Notes under the pieces: generated by a model
Seen by the model: only the letters and a program-made list of their open reading frames with translations
What the model was told of the DNA's origin: nothing
The model's database searches: none
Made by a program: the position numbers and the translations under genes
In this document: piece after piece, positions 40,537 to 49,190 of the stretch
Numbering within the stretch: position 1 is the first letter of the stretch
Layout of the letters: every line of letters begins with the position of its first letter
DNA from: JAOPZW01 sp963803375
Lineage (GTDB): Bacteria > Actinomycetota > Thermoleophilia > Solirubrobacterales > Solirubrobacteraceae
Direction: 5' to 3'
Length of the DNA stretch: 64,000 nucleotides
Assembly: GCA_963803375.1 (NCBI GenBank)
Contig: CAWDMB010000014.1
Coordinates: 248,001 to 312,000 of the forward strand

Positions 40537-42969
40537 GTGGAGGCTGTCTTGCGTCGTCCGGTGATCCTCGTCGTGCTCGCGGCCGCTGCCCTGCTCGCTG
40601 CCACGGCGGCCATGGCGCACGCCGCGGCCGCCGGCCAGTCGCGGCTGCTGGCCCGCGCCGTGCTGTCCGCAAGGACCTTCGCGCCCGGCTCGCCCTCCGG
40701 CACACTGCTGGGCTCGGCGCCCATCAACGGCGTCGCGGTGCCCTTCGCGTCCCAACCGGTCCAGGGCTTCTCGGCCGCCCTGCCCGCCGGCGACGGCCGC
40801 TATTGGGTCATGCCCGACAACGGCTACGGCGCGATCGAGAACTCCGCCGACTTTGACCTGCGCGCGTACCTGATCGACCCCGATCTGAAGACACGGGTCG
40901 GCGGCGAGGGCACGATCGCGGTCAAGCGCTTCATTCAGTTCCACGATCCCGACCACAAGATTCCGTTCGCGCTCGTCAACGAGTTCAGCCGTGACCGCGT
41001 GCTCACGGGCGCGGACTTTGACATCGAATCGTTGCAGCGCGCCCACGACGGGACGCTGTGGATCGGCGACGAGTTCGGCCCGTTCCTGCTGCACACCGAC
41101 GCCGACGGGCGCGTCCTCCACGCTCCGTACGCCTTGCCCGATCCCGATCATCCTGGCCAGGAGATCCGGGCGCCGCAGAACCCGTTCTCCGAGGAGTCGA
41201 GCACGCTTCGGGTCATGAACGCCATGCGCGCCGACGCGCGGGCGCATGGCGACACGAAGACGCCGATCGTCTCGCCCGACGCGAACCTCCTCGACGACGG
41301 CGATCCGACGACCGGTGAGCCCACGCGCCTGAGCCCGCCTGCCGGCGCGGGCGTTCCGAAGGCCTCGAGCGAGTTCATGAACGTCGCTTCGCTGCACACC
41401 GCCGGCTTCAAGGTCGTCCCTTACACCGTCAACGACCCGACGCGCATGAAGGCGCTCATCAAGCTCGGCGTGGACGGGCTCATCAGCGACCGGCCCGACC
41501 TGCTGCGCCAGATCGTCGACGCTGATCCCACGACTGCGGCGACCTTCGACGTCGAGGGTCACCGCGGCGCGCGTGACCTGCGCCCGGAGAACACGCTGCC
41601 GGCGTTCGAGGCCGGGTTGGACAACCGCGTGACGACGCTCGAGACCGACAACGGCGTCACCAAGGACGGGGTCCCGGTCGTCTCGCACGACCCGTACGTG
41701 ACGTCCGCCAAGTGCCGGCGCGCCGACGGCGGCCCGTACACGACCAAGGACGAGGTCCTCATCCGCTCCGTGACGCTGGCTCAACTGCAGTCGCGGTTCA
41801 TCTGCGACGGGATCATCCGCACCGGCACGCCGCAGACCAACGACCGCTCGCTTTCCCCGGTCGCGGTGGCCTTCGCCAGGGAGGAGAGCCTCGTCGACCC
41901 GTACGTGAAGCCGACCACGCAGCAGCTGTTCGACTTCGTGAGGTTCTACGTCGACTGGTACAAGACCGGCCCCGGCAAGAACGATCCGAACGCGACCGCG
42001 CGCTGGCAGAACGCCGAGCTGGTCCATTTCAACATCGAGACCAAGCTCAACCCACGCTCGGACCGCGACGACCACGGCAGGGTCTACCGCGCCCGCGCCA
42101 TCGGCGCCGTGGCGCTGGCCCGGAAGGTCGCCGGGGTCATCGAGAGCAACCGCGTGCAGGACCGCGCCAGCGTGCAGTCCTTCGACTGGCGCACGCTGCG
42201 CGTGGTGGCCAAGGAGTTCTCGAACCTCCAGACCGTCGAGCTCTTCGGCGACTTCCCGGTGTTCGCCGACACGTCGATCGCCGGGACCGACGACGGAACG
42301 AACCTGCAGCCGCAAGCCGGCGAGATGAACACGCGCTGGCTTGCCGGGCTGTTCTGGCCCTGGCGCCACACGGTCACCGAGAACCCGTTCCGCGCCCAGA
42401 CCAGCGGCGGGTTCGAGGGCATGGCGATCACGCCCGACGGCAAGACGCTCCTGCCCATGCTCGAGAAGACCCTGACCGGCGCGCCCGCCGGGACGACGCA
42501 GATCTTCGCGTTCGACCTGCATCACCCCGGCTACACCGGCGCCCGCTGGACGTACCCGTACGAACCGCGCGGCGTGTCGATCGGCGACTTCCAGCTCGTC
42601 GACCGCCACCATGGGCTCGTCATCGAGCGTGACAACACGCAGGGCGATCTTGGCGGCTTCAAGGCGCTCGAGGAGGCCACGCTCGGCGCCCCGGGCACGA
42701 CCGTCGGCAAGCGCGAGTCCGCCGATCTGCTCAACATCGCCGACCCGGCGGGGCTCTCGCTGCCCGCCGCCCCGGGCGACGTCGGCCTCGGCAACCCATT
42801 TGCGTTCCCCTTCCAGACCATCGAGGACCTCGTGTTCCTCGACCGCCGCCACGTCGTCGTGCTCGACGACAACAACTTCCCGTTCAGCGTGGGGCGCCAC
42901 AAGGGCAGCGGCGCCCCTGACGACAACGAGCTCATCGTCCTGCGCCTGGCGCAGGCAGTGGGCCGCTGA
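40537..42969 (+). CDS. Secreted phytase-like esterase with embedded glycerophosphodiester phosphodiesterase domain
   Basis: 810-residue exported protein with signal sequence VILVVLAAAALLAATAAMAHA. Residues about 75-215 are the first part of an esterase-like-activity-of-phytase domain (GFSAALPAGDGRYWVMPDNG, GTLWIGDEFGPFLLHTDADG), and about 610-805 are its second part (GGFEGMAITPDGKTLLPMLE, VIERDNTQGDLGGF). Between them lies a GDPD domain: catalytic HRGARDLRPENT (His 342), Glu 369/Asp 371, His 384, NIETK (about 499), VQSFDW (about 546). The segment that normally ends a GDPD barrel (FKVVPYTVNDPTRMKALIKL, then GVDGLISDRPDLL, 291-323) comes before the HRG motif. This suggests a circularly permuted barrel. 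A role in scavenging phosphate from phosphodiesters is likely. Confidence 0.87.
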   Translation: MEAVLRRPVILVVLAAAALLAATAAMAHAAAAGQSRLLARAVLSARTFAPGSPSGTLLGSAPINGVAVPFASQPVQGFSAALPAGDGRYWVMPDNGYGAIENSADFDLRAYLIDPDLKTRVGGEGTIAVKRFIQFHDPDHKIPFALVNEFSRDRVLTGADFDIESLQRAHDGTLWIGDEFGPFLLHTDADGRVLHAPYALPDPDHPGQEIRAPQNPFSEESSTLRVMNAMRADARAHGDTKTPIVSPDANLLDDGDPTTGEPTRLSPPAGAGVPKASSEFMNVASLHTAGFKVVPYTVNDPTRMKALIKLGVDGLISDRPDLLRQIVDADPTTAATFDVEGHRGARDLRPENTLPAFEAGLDNRVTTLETDNGVTKDGVPVVSHDPYVTSAKCRRADGGPYTTKDEVLIRSVTLAQLQSRFICDGIIRTGTPQTNDRSLSPVAVAFAREESLVDPYVKPTTQQLFDFVRFYVDWYKTGPGKNDPNATARWQNAELVHFNIETKLNPRSDRDDHGRVYRARAIGAVALARKVAGVIESNRVQDRASVQSFDWRTLRVVAKEFSNLQTVELFGDFPVFADTSIAGTDDGTNLQPQAGEMNTRWLAGLFWPWRHTVTENPFRAQTSGGFEGMAITPDGKTLLPMLEKTLTGAPAGTTQIFAFDLHHPGYTGARWTYPYEPRGVSIGDFQLVDRHHGLVIERDNTQGDLGGFKALEEATLGAPGTTVGKRESADLLNIADPAGLSLPAAPGDVGLGNPFAFPFQTIEDLVFLDRRHVVVLDDNNFPFSVGRHKGSGAPDDNELIVLRLAQAVGR

Positions 42970-42977
42970 CCCAGCCC

Positions 42978-43010
42978 GGCTCGGCCCGCTGTCAGCCGGC
43001 GGGCCGAGCC
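42978..43010 (+). terminator. Hairpin terminator of the phytase/GDPD gene
   Basis: A perfect 12-base stem, GGCTCGGCCCGC (42978-42989) with GCGGGCCGAGCC (42999-43010), around a 9-base loop, starts 8 bases after the stop codon. This is a strong candidate terminator despite the missing T-run. Confidence 0.75.
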
Positions 43011-43179
43011 GAGGCTAGGCCTTCCGCCGCAACGATGGCCCTACGCGCGCGACGTCACCATCGCCGGCTTCGAGGGGTACGACCGTAACCTGGGCGTAGC
43101 AGCGCCGGCACAGCTTTGCGAGGGGCGCGCCGCGGAGAGAGGCTCTTCGCCGACCGATGGCAGCGACTAGCATCCGCGG

Positions 43180-43707
43180 ATGGCGGTCACCGGGCGTGAG
43201 CCATCTGAGGAGCGCGCTGAGGCCATCGCCTTCCTGCTGGGGGCGTACGACGGTGTCGTGTCGCCCACGGGGAAGGGTGTGCCGCACGCCCAGTCCGTCG
43301 CGGATCTGCTGCGCGATGGCGGGTATGACGCCGACGTTCAGGTCGTCGGCTTTCTGCACGACGTCGTCGAGGACACCCCCCGGACCGTCGACGACGTCCG
43401 CGAGTGCTTCGGCGAGGCGATCGCCGAGATGGTCGCTGAGCTCACCGAGGACGACGGCATCGCCAACTACGAGCGACGCAAGAGCGCGTTGCGAGAACAG
43501 TTGCGGCTCGCCGGCTCGCCGGTCCTCGATGTCGCGCTGGCCGACAAGATCGCCACGCTGCAGCACGCGGTGCTGACCGGCAGACGGGTGCGCAAGCGCA
43601 AGCTCGGCCATTATCGTGCAACGCTCGAGCTCGGGCTCGCGGCGGACGTGAGTCCCGCGTTCTGCCGGCGCGTCAAGCAGCTGCTCGACCAAGCAGACGA
43701 CCTGTAA
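43180..43707 (+). CDS. HD-domain phosphohydrolase-like protein
   Basis: 175 residues resembling the HD half of RelA/SpoT and small nucleotide hydrolases. The metal ligands fit: His in GKGVPHAQSVADLL, HD in VVGFLHDVVEDTPRTVDDV, and Asp in VLDVALADKIATLQHAVL. The ED pair after HD is the pattern seen in ppGpp hydrolases (MESH1-like), but the protein is too divergent to say which nucleotide it acts on. It stands alone between a terminator and a convergent oxidase gene. Confidence 0.8.
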   Translation: MAVTGREPSEERAEAIAFLLGAYDGVVSPTGKGVPHAQSVADLLRDGGYDADVQVVGFLHDVVEDTPRTVDDVRECFGEAIAEMVAELTEDDGIANYERRKSALREQLRLAGSPVLDVALADKIATLQHAVLTGRRVRKRKLGHYRATLELGLAADVSPAFCRRVKQLLDQADDL

Positions 43708-43958
43708 CGCCAGCTGTAGCCGGTATGGGCTGGCGTCGGGCCGGTCGTAGAGGTCGACGCTCCCGCGCTTCGTGGTTGAGGCTGACCATCGCCGGCAGGC
43801 TGCCGACGAATCGTGGCCACAGCGACCTCAGCATTCGTGCGCGGGTGCGAGGGTCGCTCATGTAGCGCCAAGCCGCCGGTGATGACCGCACGCAGCAGCG
43901 CCCGCTCGGTGGTGGTTCGCCGCCTGCTCCCAGACGGCGGAGGCGATATCGGCCCCCG

Positions 43959-45116
43959 CTACTGCACCTGGTAGCGCGTCAGCATGCCGGCCCGAATGTG
44001 GTCGTTGACATGGCAGTGGTAGAGCCACGTGCCGGGGTTGTCCGGAACCATGTCCGCGACCACCATGGTGGCAGGCAACAGGTTCACGCTGTCCATGCGC
44101 ATCCCGTTCACCGTCACGACGTTGGCGTGCCAGTGCGGCGTGTGCAGGTCGACCTCGGTGCCCATGCCCAGCGTGTACCAGCGCACGCGGGCGCCGCGCC
44201 GCATCGTGATCGGCGGCTGGTTGCCGAAGACGTAGCCGTTGATCGCGTGCATGAGGTTGGACTCCTCGAACCCCTCGTCCTCGGGGTCGGGCGGGGGCGG
44301 CGACGCGAAGCGCTCGACGTTCTCCCGGAGGAACGGGCTCTCGTTCTCGTTCATCACCGAGAACAGCGTGAACACCTCGCGGTCGACGTCGCGTGGGCTG
44401 CCGTCCGCCCTGGCCATCCCGCGGCGCGCGATCACGATCGGGCCCATGAGCCCGGCGTAGGTGTCGGCGACCTCGTCGGTGTGCGAGTGGTACATCCACA
44501 TGACCGACGAGCCGTCCCGCGGACCTGGCCCGGAGCGCGCCGGCACATCCCACAGGTACGTGTGCTCACCGCCCGTCGGCACGGCGTCGTCGGCCTTGTC
44601 GGCGCCGGAGGTGCCGTCGTTGTAGGGCGTCCCCTCGTTGGCCTTGTCGTAGAGCAGGCCGTGCGTATGGACGGTGGCGGGGAAGGAGCAGCGGTTGCGG
44701 AAGACGACCCGGATCCGGTCGCCCACCTGCGCCCTGATCACGGGCCCGAGGAAGCCAAGGTACTTGTCGTCGGGGGCGCGCTCGACGAGGCGGGAGAAGC
44801 TCGCGTCGGTATAGCCGCGGTAGAGGCACTTCATATAGCGGGAGCCGATCCGGCCGGGGCCGGACCGCACGAACGTGTCGGCCACGTCGTCGAACGGCTC
44901 GCCGGTGATCTGGTTGCGGCCGTCGGGCGCGTAGTCCCACACCACCTCGTCGGCTCGGATGTAGTAGGTGCGCGTGATGCCGGCGGGGTGCGGGCGCCGG
45001 CCGTGGTCGCGTGGTGCGGCGGCGACCGCGACCGCGGTAACCGTCAGGCCCGCCAGGCAGATGGCGGCGACGACATAGCGCAACGGCGCGCGCGGCGCCG
45101 GGCGGCGACTGTTCAT
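43959..45116 (-). CDS. Secreted multicopper oxidase
   Basis: 385-residue exported copper oxidase. ATG 45116 follows GGAGGAG and starts a signal segment (YVVAAICLAGLTVTAVAVAA). It has two cupredoxin domains with all four copper-binding motifs: TVHTHGLLYD, MYHSHTDEVADTY, DLHTPHWHANVV and LYHCHVNDHIRAGM, the last giving type-1 and type-3 ligands. It begins with YYIRADEVVWDYAPDGRNQI, a start shared with hephaestin/ceruloplasmin-like ferroxidases, so metal-ion oxidation is plausible. It lies 89 bases downstream of the PhoX-like gene on the same strand, probably one operon. Confidence 0.9.
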   Translation of the reverse strand: MNSRRPAPRAPLRYVVAAICLAGLTVTAVAVAAAPRDHGRRPHPAGITRTYYIRADEVVWDYAPDGRNQITGEPFDDVADTFVRSGPGRIGSRYMKCLYRGYTDASFSRLVERAPDDKYLGFLGPVIRAQVGDRIRVVFRNRCSFPATVHTHGLLYDKANEGTPYNDGTSGADKADDAVPTGGEHTYLWDVPARSGPGPRDGSSVMWMYHSHTDEVADTYAGLMGPIVIARRGMARADGSPRDVDREVFTLFSVMNENESPFLRENVERFASPPPPDPEDEGFEESNLMHAINGYVFGNQPPITMRRGARVRWYTLGMGTEVDLHTPHWHANVVTVNGMRMDSVNLLPATMVVADMVPDNPGTWLYHCHVNDHIRAGMLTRYQVQ

Positions 45117-45205
45117 TGCTCCTCCGGGGGATCGGGAGCCGCGCGCCCGCGACCGGCGCAACCTCGCCGTGGCGAGGCCGCGCGCGGTGCCGCGGATCGG
45201 CGGCG

Positions 45206-46780
45206 TCAGGGGATGTCGTAGACGCCGTCGATGTCGTCGATCTTCATGGCGAGCAGCTGCCCGAGCTCGACGTTCTCCGGGTTCGGGCTCGCCTTGTGGA
45301 CCTGGGCGTCGAACAGCCACCACCCCGGCCCGATCACCCTGGAGGCGTCGATGATGCCGCTCGACTCCTCGTCGAGCGTGATCAGGCCGGGAGCGCCCGC
45401 CGCAAACAGCTCAGGGTCGAACTCGGCGACGACGCCGCGCGCGCCCGTCTCGGTGTCGTAGGCGACGATGCGCCCGACATGGGCGTTGTTGCCCGAGTCC
45501 TCCTGGATCAGGAGGTTGCCCCGCATGTCGATGTCGAGATTGTCGGGCTTGTTGGGGTAGGGGGCCTCGGAGCCGTCCAGCAGCAGCTCGATCGTCCCGC
45601 CCAGCTCGGGGTGTTCGATGTCCTTGAACACGAGCCGCCACAGCCCGCCGCCATCACGCGTCACGCCCGGCTCGCGCTGCGTCGTATCGCCGCCCTCCGT
45701 CGTGACGAAGTAGAACGTGTCCGGGTGGCTCGGATCCCAGGTGGCGTCCTCGATCCGGTTGAGCGAGAGGCCATCGGCCGCCGCTTCTGCGTTCTGCCGC
45801 GCACCCGACTGGTCCCAGTCGACCTCGGAGAGGTCGAACTCGACCGGCTTGCCCTTGCCAACAGTCGTGCGGAACTGCGCGTCGGTGGCCACCGTATCGT
45901 CGAGGGCGTCCAGGACGTAATGGGTCCCGTTCGTCAGCCCCGCCCGGTCGAACGCGTTGCCCTTGCTGCGCTTGACGCCGCGGTAGATCGATAGCTGGCT
46001 GAACGGCCCCGCCGGGCCGTCCTCCTCGCCGATCACGAGCGTGGTGTCGGTCCGGTTGTACGCCGGCTTGGTGTTCTCCCAGGTCGCCTGGCCAAGCCGC
46101 GGCAGCTGCTGCGCCGTGCCGTCGGTCAGGACGCCGAACACGCGGCCCTCGTCGTTGCTCTCCTCGTTGGCGAAGTAGACCTGCCCCGAGTAGCCGCGCC
46201 CGCTGCGCGGGTTGCGGAACTGCCTGGGCGCGCTCAGCGTCGACGAGCAGAAGCGGCTGAACGCGTCGGGCTGGGCGACGAACGTGTCGGCGGGGTTGCG
46301 CGGGTTCGGCCCCGCGGGGGACCCCGTCGACTGATAGCTCTGGGTGACGTAGTTCCAGTAGCGCACGCCGGGGTCGATCGTGTCGGCGCCCTCGTCGATC
46401 TCGAAGGTCTTGCGGTCGATCGAGAAGGTCGAGACGAACGCGCCCGCCTGACCGTGCCGGCGGGCAATCCCCTGGGTGTCGCGCAGCTCGTGATTCATGA
46501 ACAGCGTGAAGTTCAGGCCATCGCCGCCGACGGCGCCCAGCCCGTCCGGGATGCCCACCAACTCGTAGCCGTTCGACGCCGAGCCGTCGTCGTCCACTGT
46601 CAGCAGCGACTTGATGAACACGCCGTCGGCGACCGGCAACACGTACGGCTCGGTGCTCGTGCTCGGCCCCGTGGTGCTCGCGGACGCATGCCCGCCGCGG
46701 TGCCCGAGCGCGGGCGAGGCGACGGCGGCAATCAAGGCGGCGCCACCGACCGCCACGACCAGCAAGTGTCTTCTGAGCAT
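45206..46780 (-). CDS. PhoX-like (DUF839) secreted phosphatase family protein
   Basis: 524 residues from ATG 46780, which has GGAGGG just upstream and a signal peptide (HLLVVAVGGAALIAAVASPALG). Matches the DUF839/PhoX propeller: DGLNFTLFMNHELRDTQGIA, PGVRYWNYVTQSYQ, FANEESNDEGRVFGVL, RIEDATWDPSHPDTFYFVTT, GGGLWRLVFKDIEHPELGG, and KPDNLDIDMRGNLLIQEDSG. PhoX enzymes use calcium and iron to remove phosphate from esters, but several DUF839 proteins have no tested activity. Together with the phytase/GDPD protein nearby it suggests a phosphate-scavenging set. It is the first gene of an operon with the multicopper oxidase. Confidence 0.85.
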   Translation of the reverse strand: MLRRHLLVVAVGGAALIAAVASPALGHRGGHASASTTGPSTSTEPYVLPVADGVFIKSLLTVDDDGSASNGYELVGIPDGLGAVGGDGLNFTLFMNHELRDTQGIARRHGQAGAFVSTFSIDRKTFEIDEGADTIDPGVRYWNYVTQSYQSTGSPAGPNPRNPADTFVAQPDAFSRFCSSTLSAPRQFRNPRSGRGYSGQVYFANEESNDEGRVFGVLTDGTAQQLPRLGQATWENTKPAYNRTDTTLVIGEEDGPAGPFSQLSIYRGVKRSKGNAFDRAGLTNGTHYVLDALDDTVATDAQFRTTVGKGKPVEFDLSEVDWDQSGARQNAEAAADGLSLNRIEDATWDPSHPDTFYFVTTEGGDTTQREPGVTRDGGGLWRLVFKDIEHPELGGTIELLLDGSEAPYPNKPDNLDIDMRGNLLIQEDSGNNAHVGRIVAYDTETGARGVVAEFDPELFAAGAPGLITLDEESSGIIDASRVIGPGWWLFDAQVHKASPNPENVELGQLLAMKIDDIDGVYDIP

Positions 46781-46946
46781 GTGCCCTCCGTTGCTTACGG
46801 CGCCTCGGCCGCATGGCGGCCGTCGTCCGCGGGCAGTCCTACCAGCGCCGTCACGGCCGGATGTCAACGCCGCGTGATGGCGCGCCCTCCGGGCGGGAAT
46901 GCCCGGCGGGGCCGGCACGTCGTCGGGAGCGTTGACGCCCTCGCCG

Positions 46947-47165
46947 CACCTGGTCGGGCGGGATCCCGAGCGCAGCCGCCTCGGGGCGTTCGTGGCCGCC
47001 GACGAGCACGGTGCGCGAGCGCTGCTGGTCCGGGGTGAGCCCGACATCGGCAAGACGGCGCTCTGGCGGGTCGGCGTCGAGCGGTCCTGCTCACGCGCGC
47101 CGCGGAGGCGGAGATGCCGCTCGGCTGACCGGCCTCGTCGATCTGTTCGAGCGCCTGGAGCCCGC
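46947..47165 (+). pseudogene. Decayed N-terminal fragment of a LuxR-family AAA regulator
   Basis: Frame 46899 onward reads LVGRDPERSRLGAFVAADEH then ALLVRGEPDIGKTALWRVGV, the Walker A region of large LuxR-type (LAL/MalT-like) regulators, with one Gly changed to Asp. After about 47090 the match breaks into other frames (GLVDLFERLEPAP follows in a different phase, and a stop TGA interrupts). The remaining roughly 800 residues, including the LuxR helix-turn-helix, are missing. Confidence 0.8.
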
Positions 47166-47210
47166 GCCGGCCGCGCTCGTTTCGGGTCGGATGCGAGCGC
47201 GAGTCGGAGG

Positions 47211-47247
47211 CCCGCGAGGACTCTCGCCGCTCGTCGTGCAACGCGAT
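47211..47247. repeat. Copy 2 of a dispersed 37-bp repeat
   Basis: Shares GCCCGCGAGGACTCTCGCCG and CTCGTCGTGC with 40138-40167 exactly, and continues to ACGCGA after one mismatch. Lies between the LuxR-type pseudogene and the IS21 remnant. Confidence 0.75.
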
Positions 47248-47454
47248 CGCACGCATACGAGAACACGCTGGTTGGGGGTTCGGCTGATGTCGTGAGCGAT
47301 GCTTCGGGTCACGTGCGGTGGCCTGCCGCCACCGCGACGTGCGTCGCCGGTGCTGAGTCGGCGGGGTTCGAGGCTCGGGGAGAGTCGAAGGGGCGTGCGC
47401 CCGTTCCGTCCGTGGGCCCCGGGCGAGGGGAAGACGGGATGGGTGAACTGCTTG

Positions 47455-47665
47455 AACTCCAGGATCTCCATCACTTCCTCCGAGTTCTTCAAGCCCGCCT
47501 CCCAGGCACGCCTCGATGACAAGGCGCGTCGCGCTACAGGCCGTTCAGGACAGAACCGTGGGGAGATCCGATGGCCACCCATGGGGAGATCCGGTGGCCG
47601 CCGGCGGGGACCTCCAGTGGGCCGCCTACGGGGAGTTTCCGGTGGCCGCCGTCACTGGGCGGCAG
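47455..47665 (-). mobile_element. Solo end of an IS21-family element with start of istA
   Basis: On the minus strand, TTG 47522 opens a frame LSSRRAWEAGLKNSEEVMEI then LEF, matching the N-terminus of IS21-type IstA transposases up to that point. The frame then loses similarity. Upstream of it (47558-47652) four tandem 23-24-base units share GGGGA-N5-CCGGTGGCCGCC (starts 47558, 47581, 47605, 47629). These are like the multiple transposase-binding repeats found inside IS21 ends. istB and the other end are absent, so this is a fossil terminus. Confidence 0.75.
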
Positions 47666-47886
47666 GCAAGAGCCCGCCGACCTCGGCGTCCCTGCATCCG
47701 CAGCGCCCACAGCTCGCAGAGCTGGTCGGCGTCGGAAAGCGGCCGCGAGTGCCTGCCGCCGCCCCCGGCGGGTCGACGGCGAGGGCGGCGTCCCGGAATG
47801 CGTGTCGAGACCGCGTCCCATCGGGGATCTTCTCCTTGGGGGCGGTGCCTGACGCGGCGGGGCCGGAAGCTGAGAGCATTTGCGAT

Positions 47887-48825
47887 GTGGACCTCGGCGT
47901 CCATCTGCCGCTGATGCGGTTCGGCGAGGAGCGACTCTCGCTCGAGCGACTGGGGAAGGCCGTCGACACCGCCAGGGAGTGCGGCTACGCCGCTGTCTCG
48001 GCCAACGACCACTTCGTCTTCCAGGCGGCCTGGCTCGACGGGCCGACGGCGCTCGCGAGCATGATCGAGCGCTCCGGCCAGCTGACCCTTGCCACGACGG
48101 TGTCGCTTGCCGTCCTGAGAGGTCCGGTCCCGCTGGCGAAGGCGCTCGCCGCTGTCGACGTACTGTCCGGGGGTCGACTCGTCGCAGCCCTGGGGCCCGG
48201 TTCGTCGAGGCGTGACTACGACGCCCTTGGCGTCTCCTTCGAGGAGCGTTGGAAGCGATTCGACGAGGCGCTCGCCGTGCTGCGGGCGCTGCTCAAACGA
48301 GAACCGTTGCCGCAGGATGCGCGCTACTACCTCGTGCCCTCCGACATCGAGCTCGCGCCGTGTCCGCGCCAGCGGGGTGGGGTCCCTCTGTGGGTCGGAA
48401 GCTGGGGCTCGGAGGCAGGGCTCGCTCGGGTGGCGAGGGCCGGCGACGGCTGGCTTGCCTCCGCCTACAACACGACGCCGGAGCGGTTCTGCGCCGCTCG
48501 CGCCCGCTTGGCGCGCGCGCTCGAGGATCGGGGCAGGGACGCGGACGGCTTTCCCAACGCGCTCGCGACGATGTGGACCTGGGTCTCGAACGATCGAGCC
48601 GAGGGCGATCGAGTGCTCGCCGATGTCTTGGCTCCGCTCCTGAATCGAGATCCCGACGAGCTGCGCGGGCAGGTCTGCATCGGCCCCGTGGAGCACTGCG
48701 CGGAGCTTCTCGCACGCTACGCAGAGGCCGGGTGCCAGCGCGTCTACCTGTGGCCCCTGGGCGACGAGCGGCGACAACTCGAGCTGGTCGCGAGCGAGGT
48801 GGCTCCGAACATCGGCCAGAACTGA
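47887..48825 (+). CDS. LLM-class (F420-dependent-type) flavin/deazaflavin oxidoreductase
   Basis: 312-residue luciferase-like monooxygenase TIM barrel from GTG 47887 (VDLGVHLPLMRFG). Family features: CGYAAVSANDHFVFQAAWLD, ASMIERSGQLTLATTVSLAV, PVPLAKALAAVDVLSGGRLV, GPGSSRRDYDALGVSFEERW, and VPLWVGSWGSEAGLARVARA with GDGWLASAYNT. Proteins of this group in actinobacteria usually use coenzyme F420. The substrate is unknown. The sequence upstream is IS and pseudogene debris, so the gene probably relies on a promoter just upstream of 47887. Confidence 0.88.
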   Translation: MDLGVHLPLMRFGEERLSLERLGKAVDTARECGYAAVSANDHFVFQAAWLDGPTALASMIERSGQLTLATTVSLAVLRGPVPLAKALAAVDVLSGGRLVAALGPGSSRRDYDALGVSFEERWKRFDEALAVLRALLKREPLPQDARYYLVPSDIELAPCPRQRGGVPLWVGSWGSEAGLARVARAGDGWLASAYNTTPERFCAARARLARALEDRGRDADGFPNALATMWTWVSNDRAEGDRVLADVLAPLLNRDPDELRGQVCIGPVEHCAELLARYAEAGCQRVYLWPLGDERRQLELVASEVAPNIGQN

Positions 48826-48954
48826 GGTTGCGGCCGCCTGGACGTAGTTGAGTGGCTTGCTGATCGCTCTGGCTTCTCGTCGTCCAAGGGAGCAGCGCGG
48901 AGATCCTTCGTGAGCAATCCGTTTGCGCGTGCGTGCACATCGTGCGGGGGCGCG

Positions 48955-49000
48955 GCCCGCGGACGGTCGGCGGGGCCGCCCGCGGACGGTCGGCGGGGCC
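48955..49000. repeat. Perfect 23-bp tandem duplication
   Basis: The unit beginning GCCCGCGGACGGTCGG occurs twice without a mismatch at 48955-48977 and 48978-49000. It is non-coding as far as I can tell. Confidence 0.85.
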
Positions 49001-49146
49001 AATCCTCTTGTCCAGGTGAGCGACCCGTCCTGCCTCGTCACGCAGCGCATGTCGCTCGCGGAGCCCCCGCGGCTACGAGCTCTTCAAGGAGCAGGCGGAC
49101 GGCTGCGTGCGGGCGGTCTTCGAGCCGAGGGGCGAACCCGCGCGCC

Positions 49147-49186
49147 GTGGGCGCGTTTTCTGACCATGCGTCAGGAACGCGCCCAC
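49147..49186 (-). terminator. Hairpin terminator of the six-gene operon
   Basis: The arms GTGGGCGCGTT (49147-49157) and AACGCGCCCAC (49176-49186) are perfectly complementary, with a second inner pairing CTGA/TCAG. It lies 4 bases past the ribokinase stop on the minus strand, exactly where the transcript of the long operon should end. Confidence 0.8.
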
Positions 49187-49190
49187 GCCG

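Larger units (their letters stand above)
48826..49190. other. Intergenic region with tandem repeat and terminator
   Basis: 365 bases between the LLM gene and the end of the ribokinase operon. It holds a 23-base direct repeat and the ribokinase terminator (both listed). No gene is seen. Confidence 0.4.
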
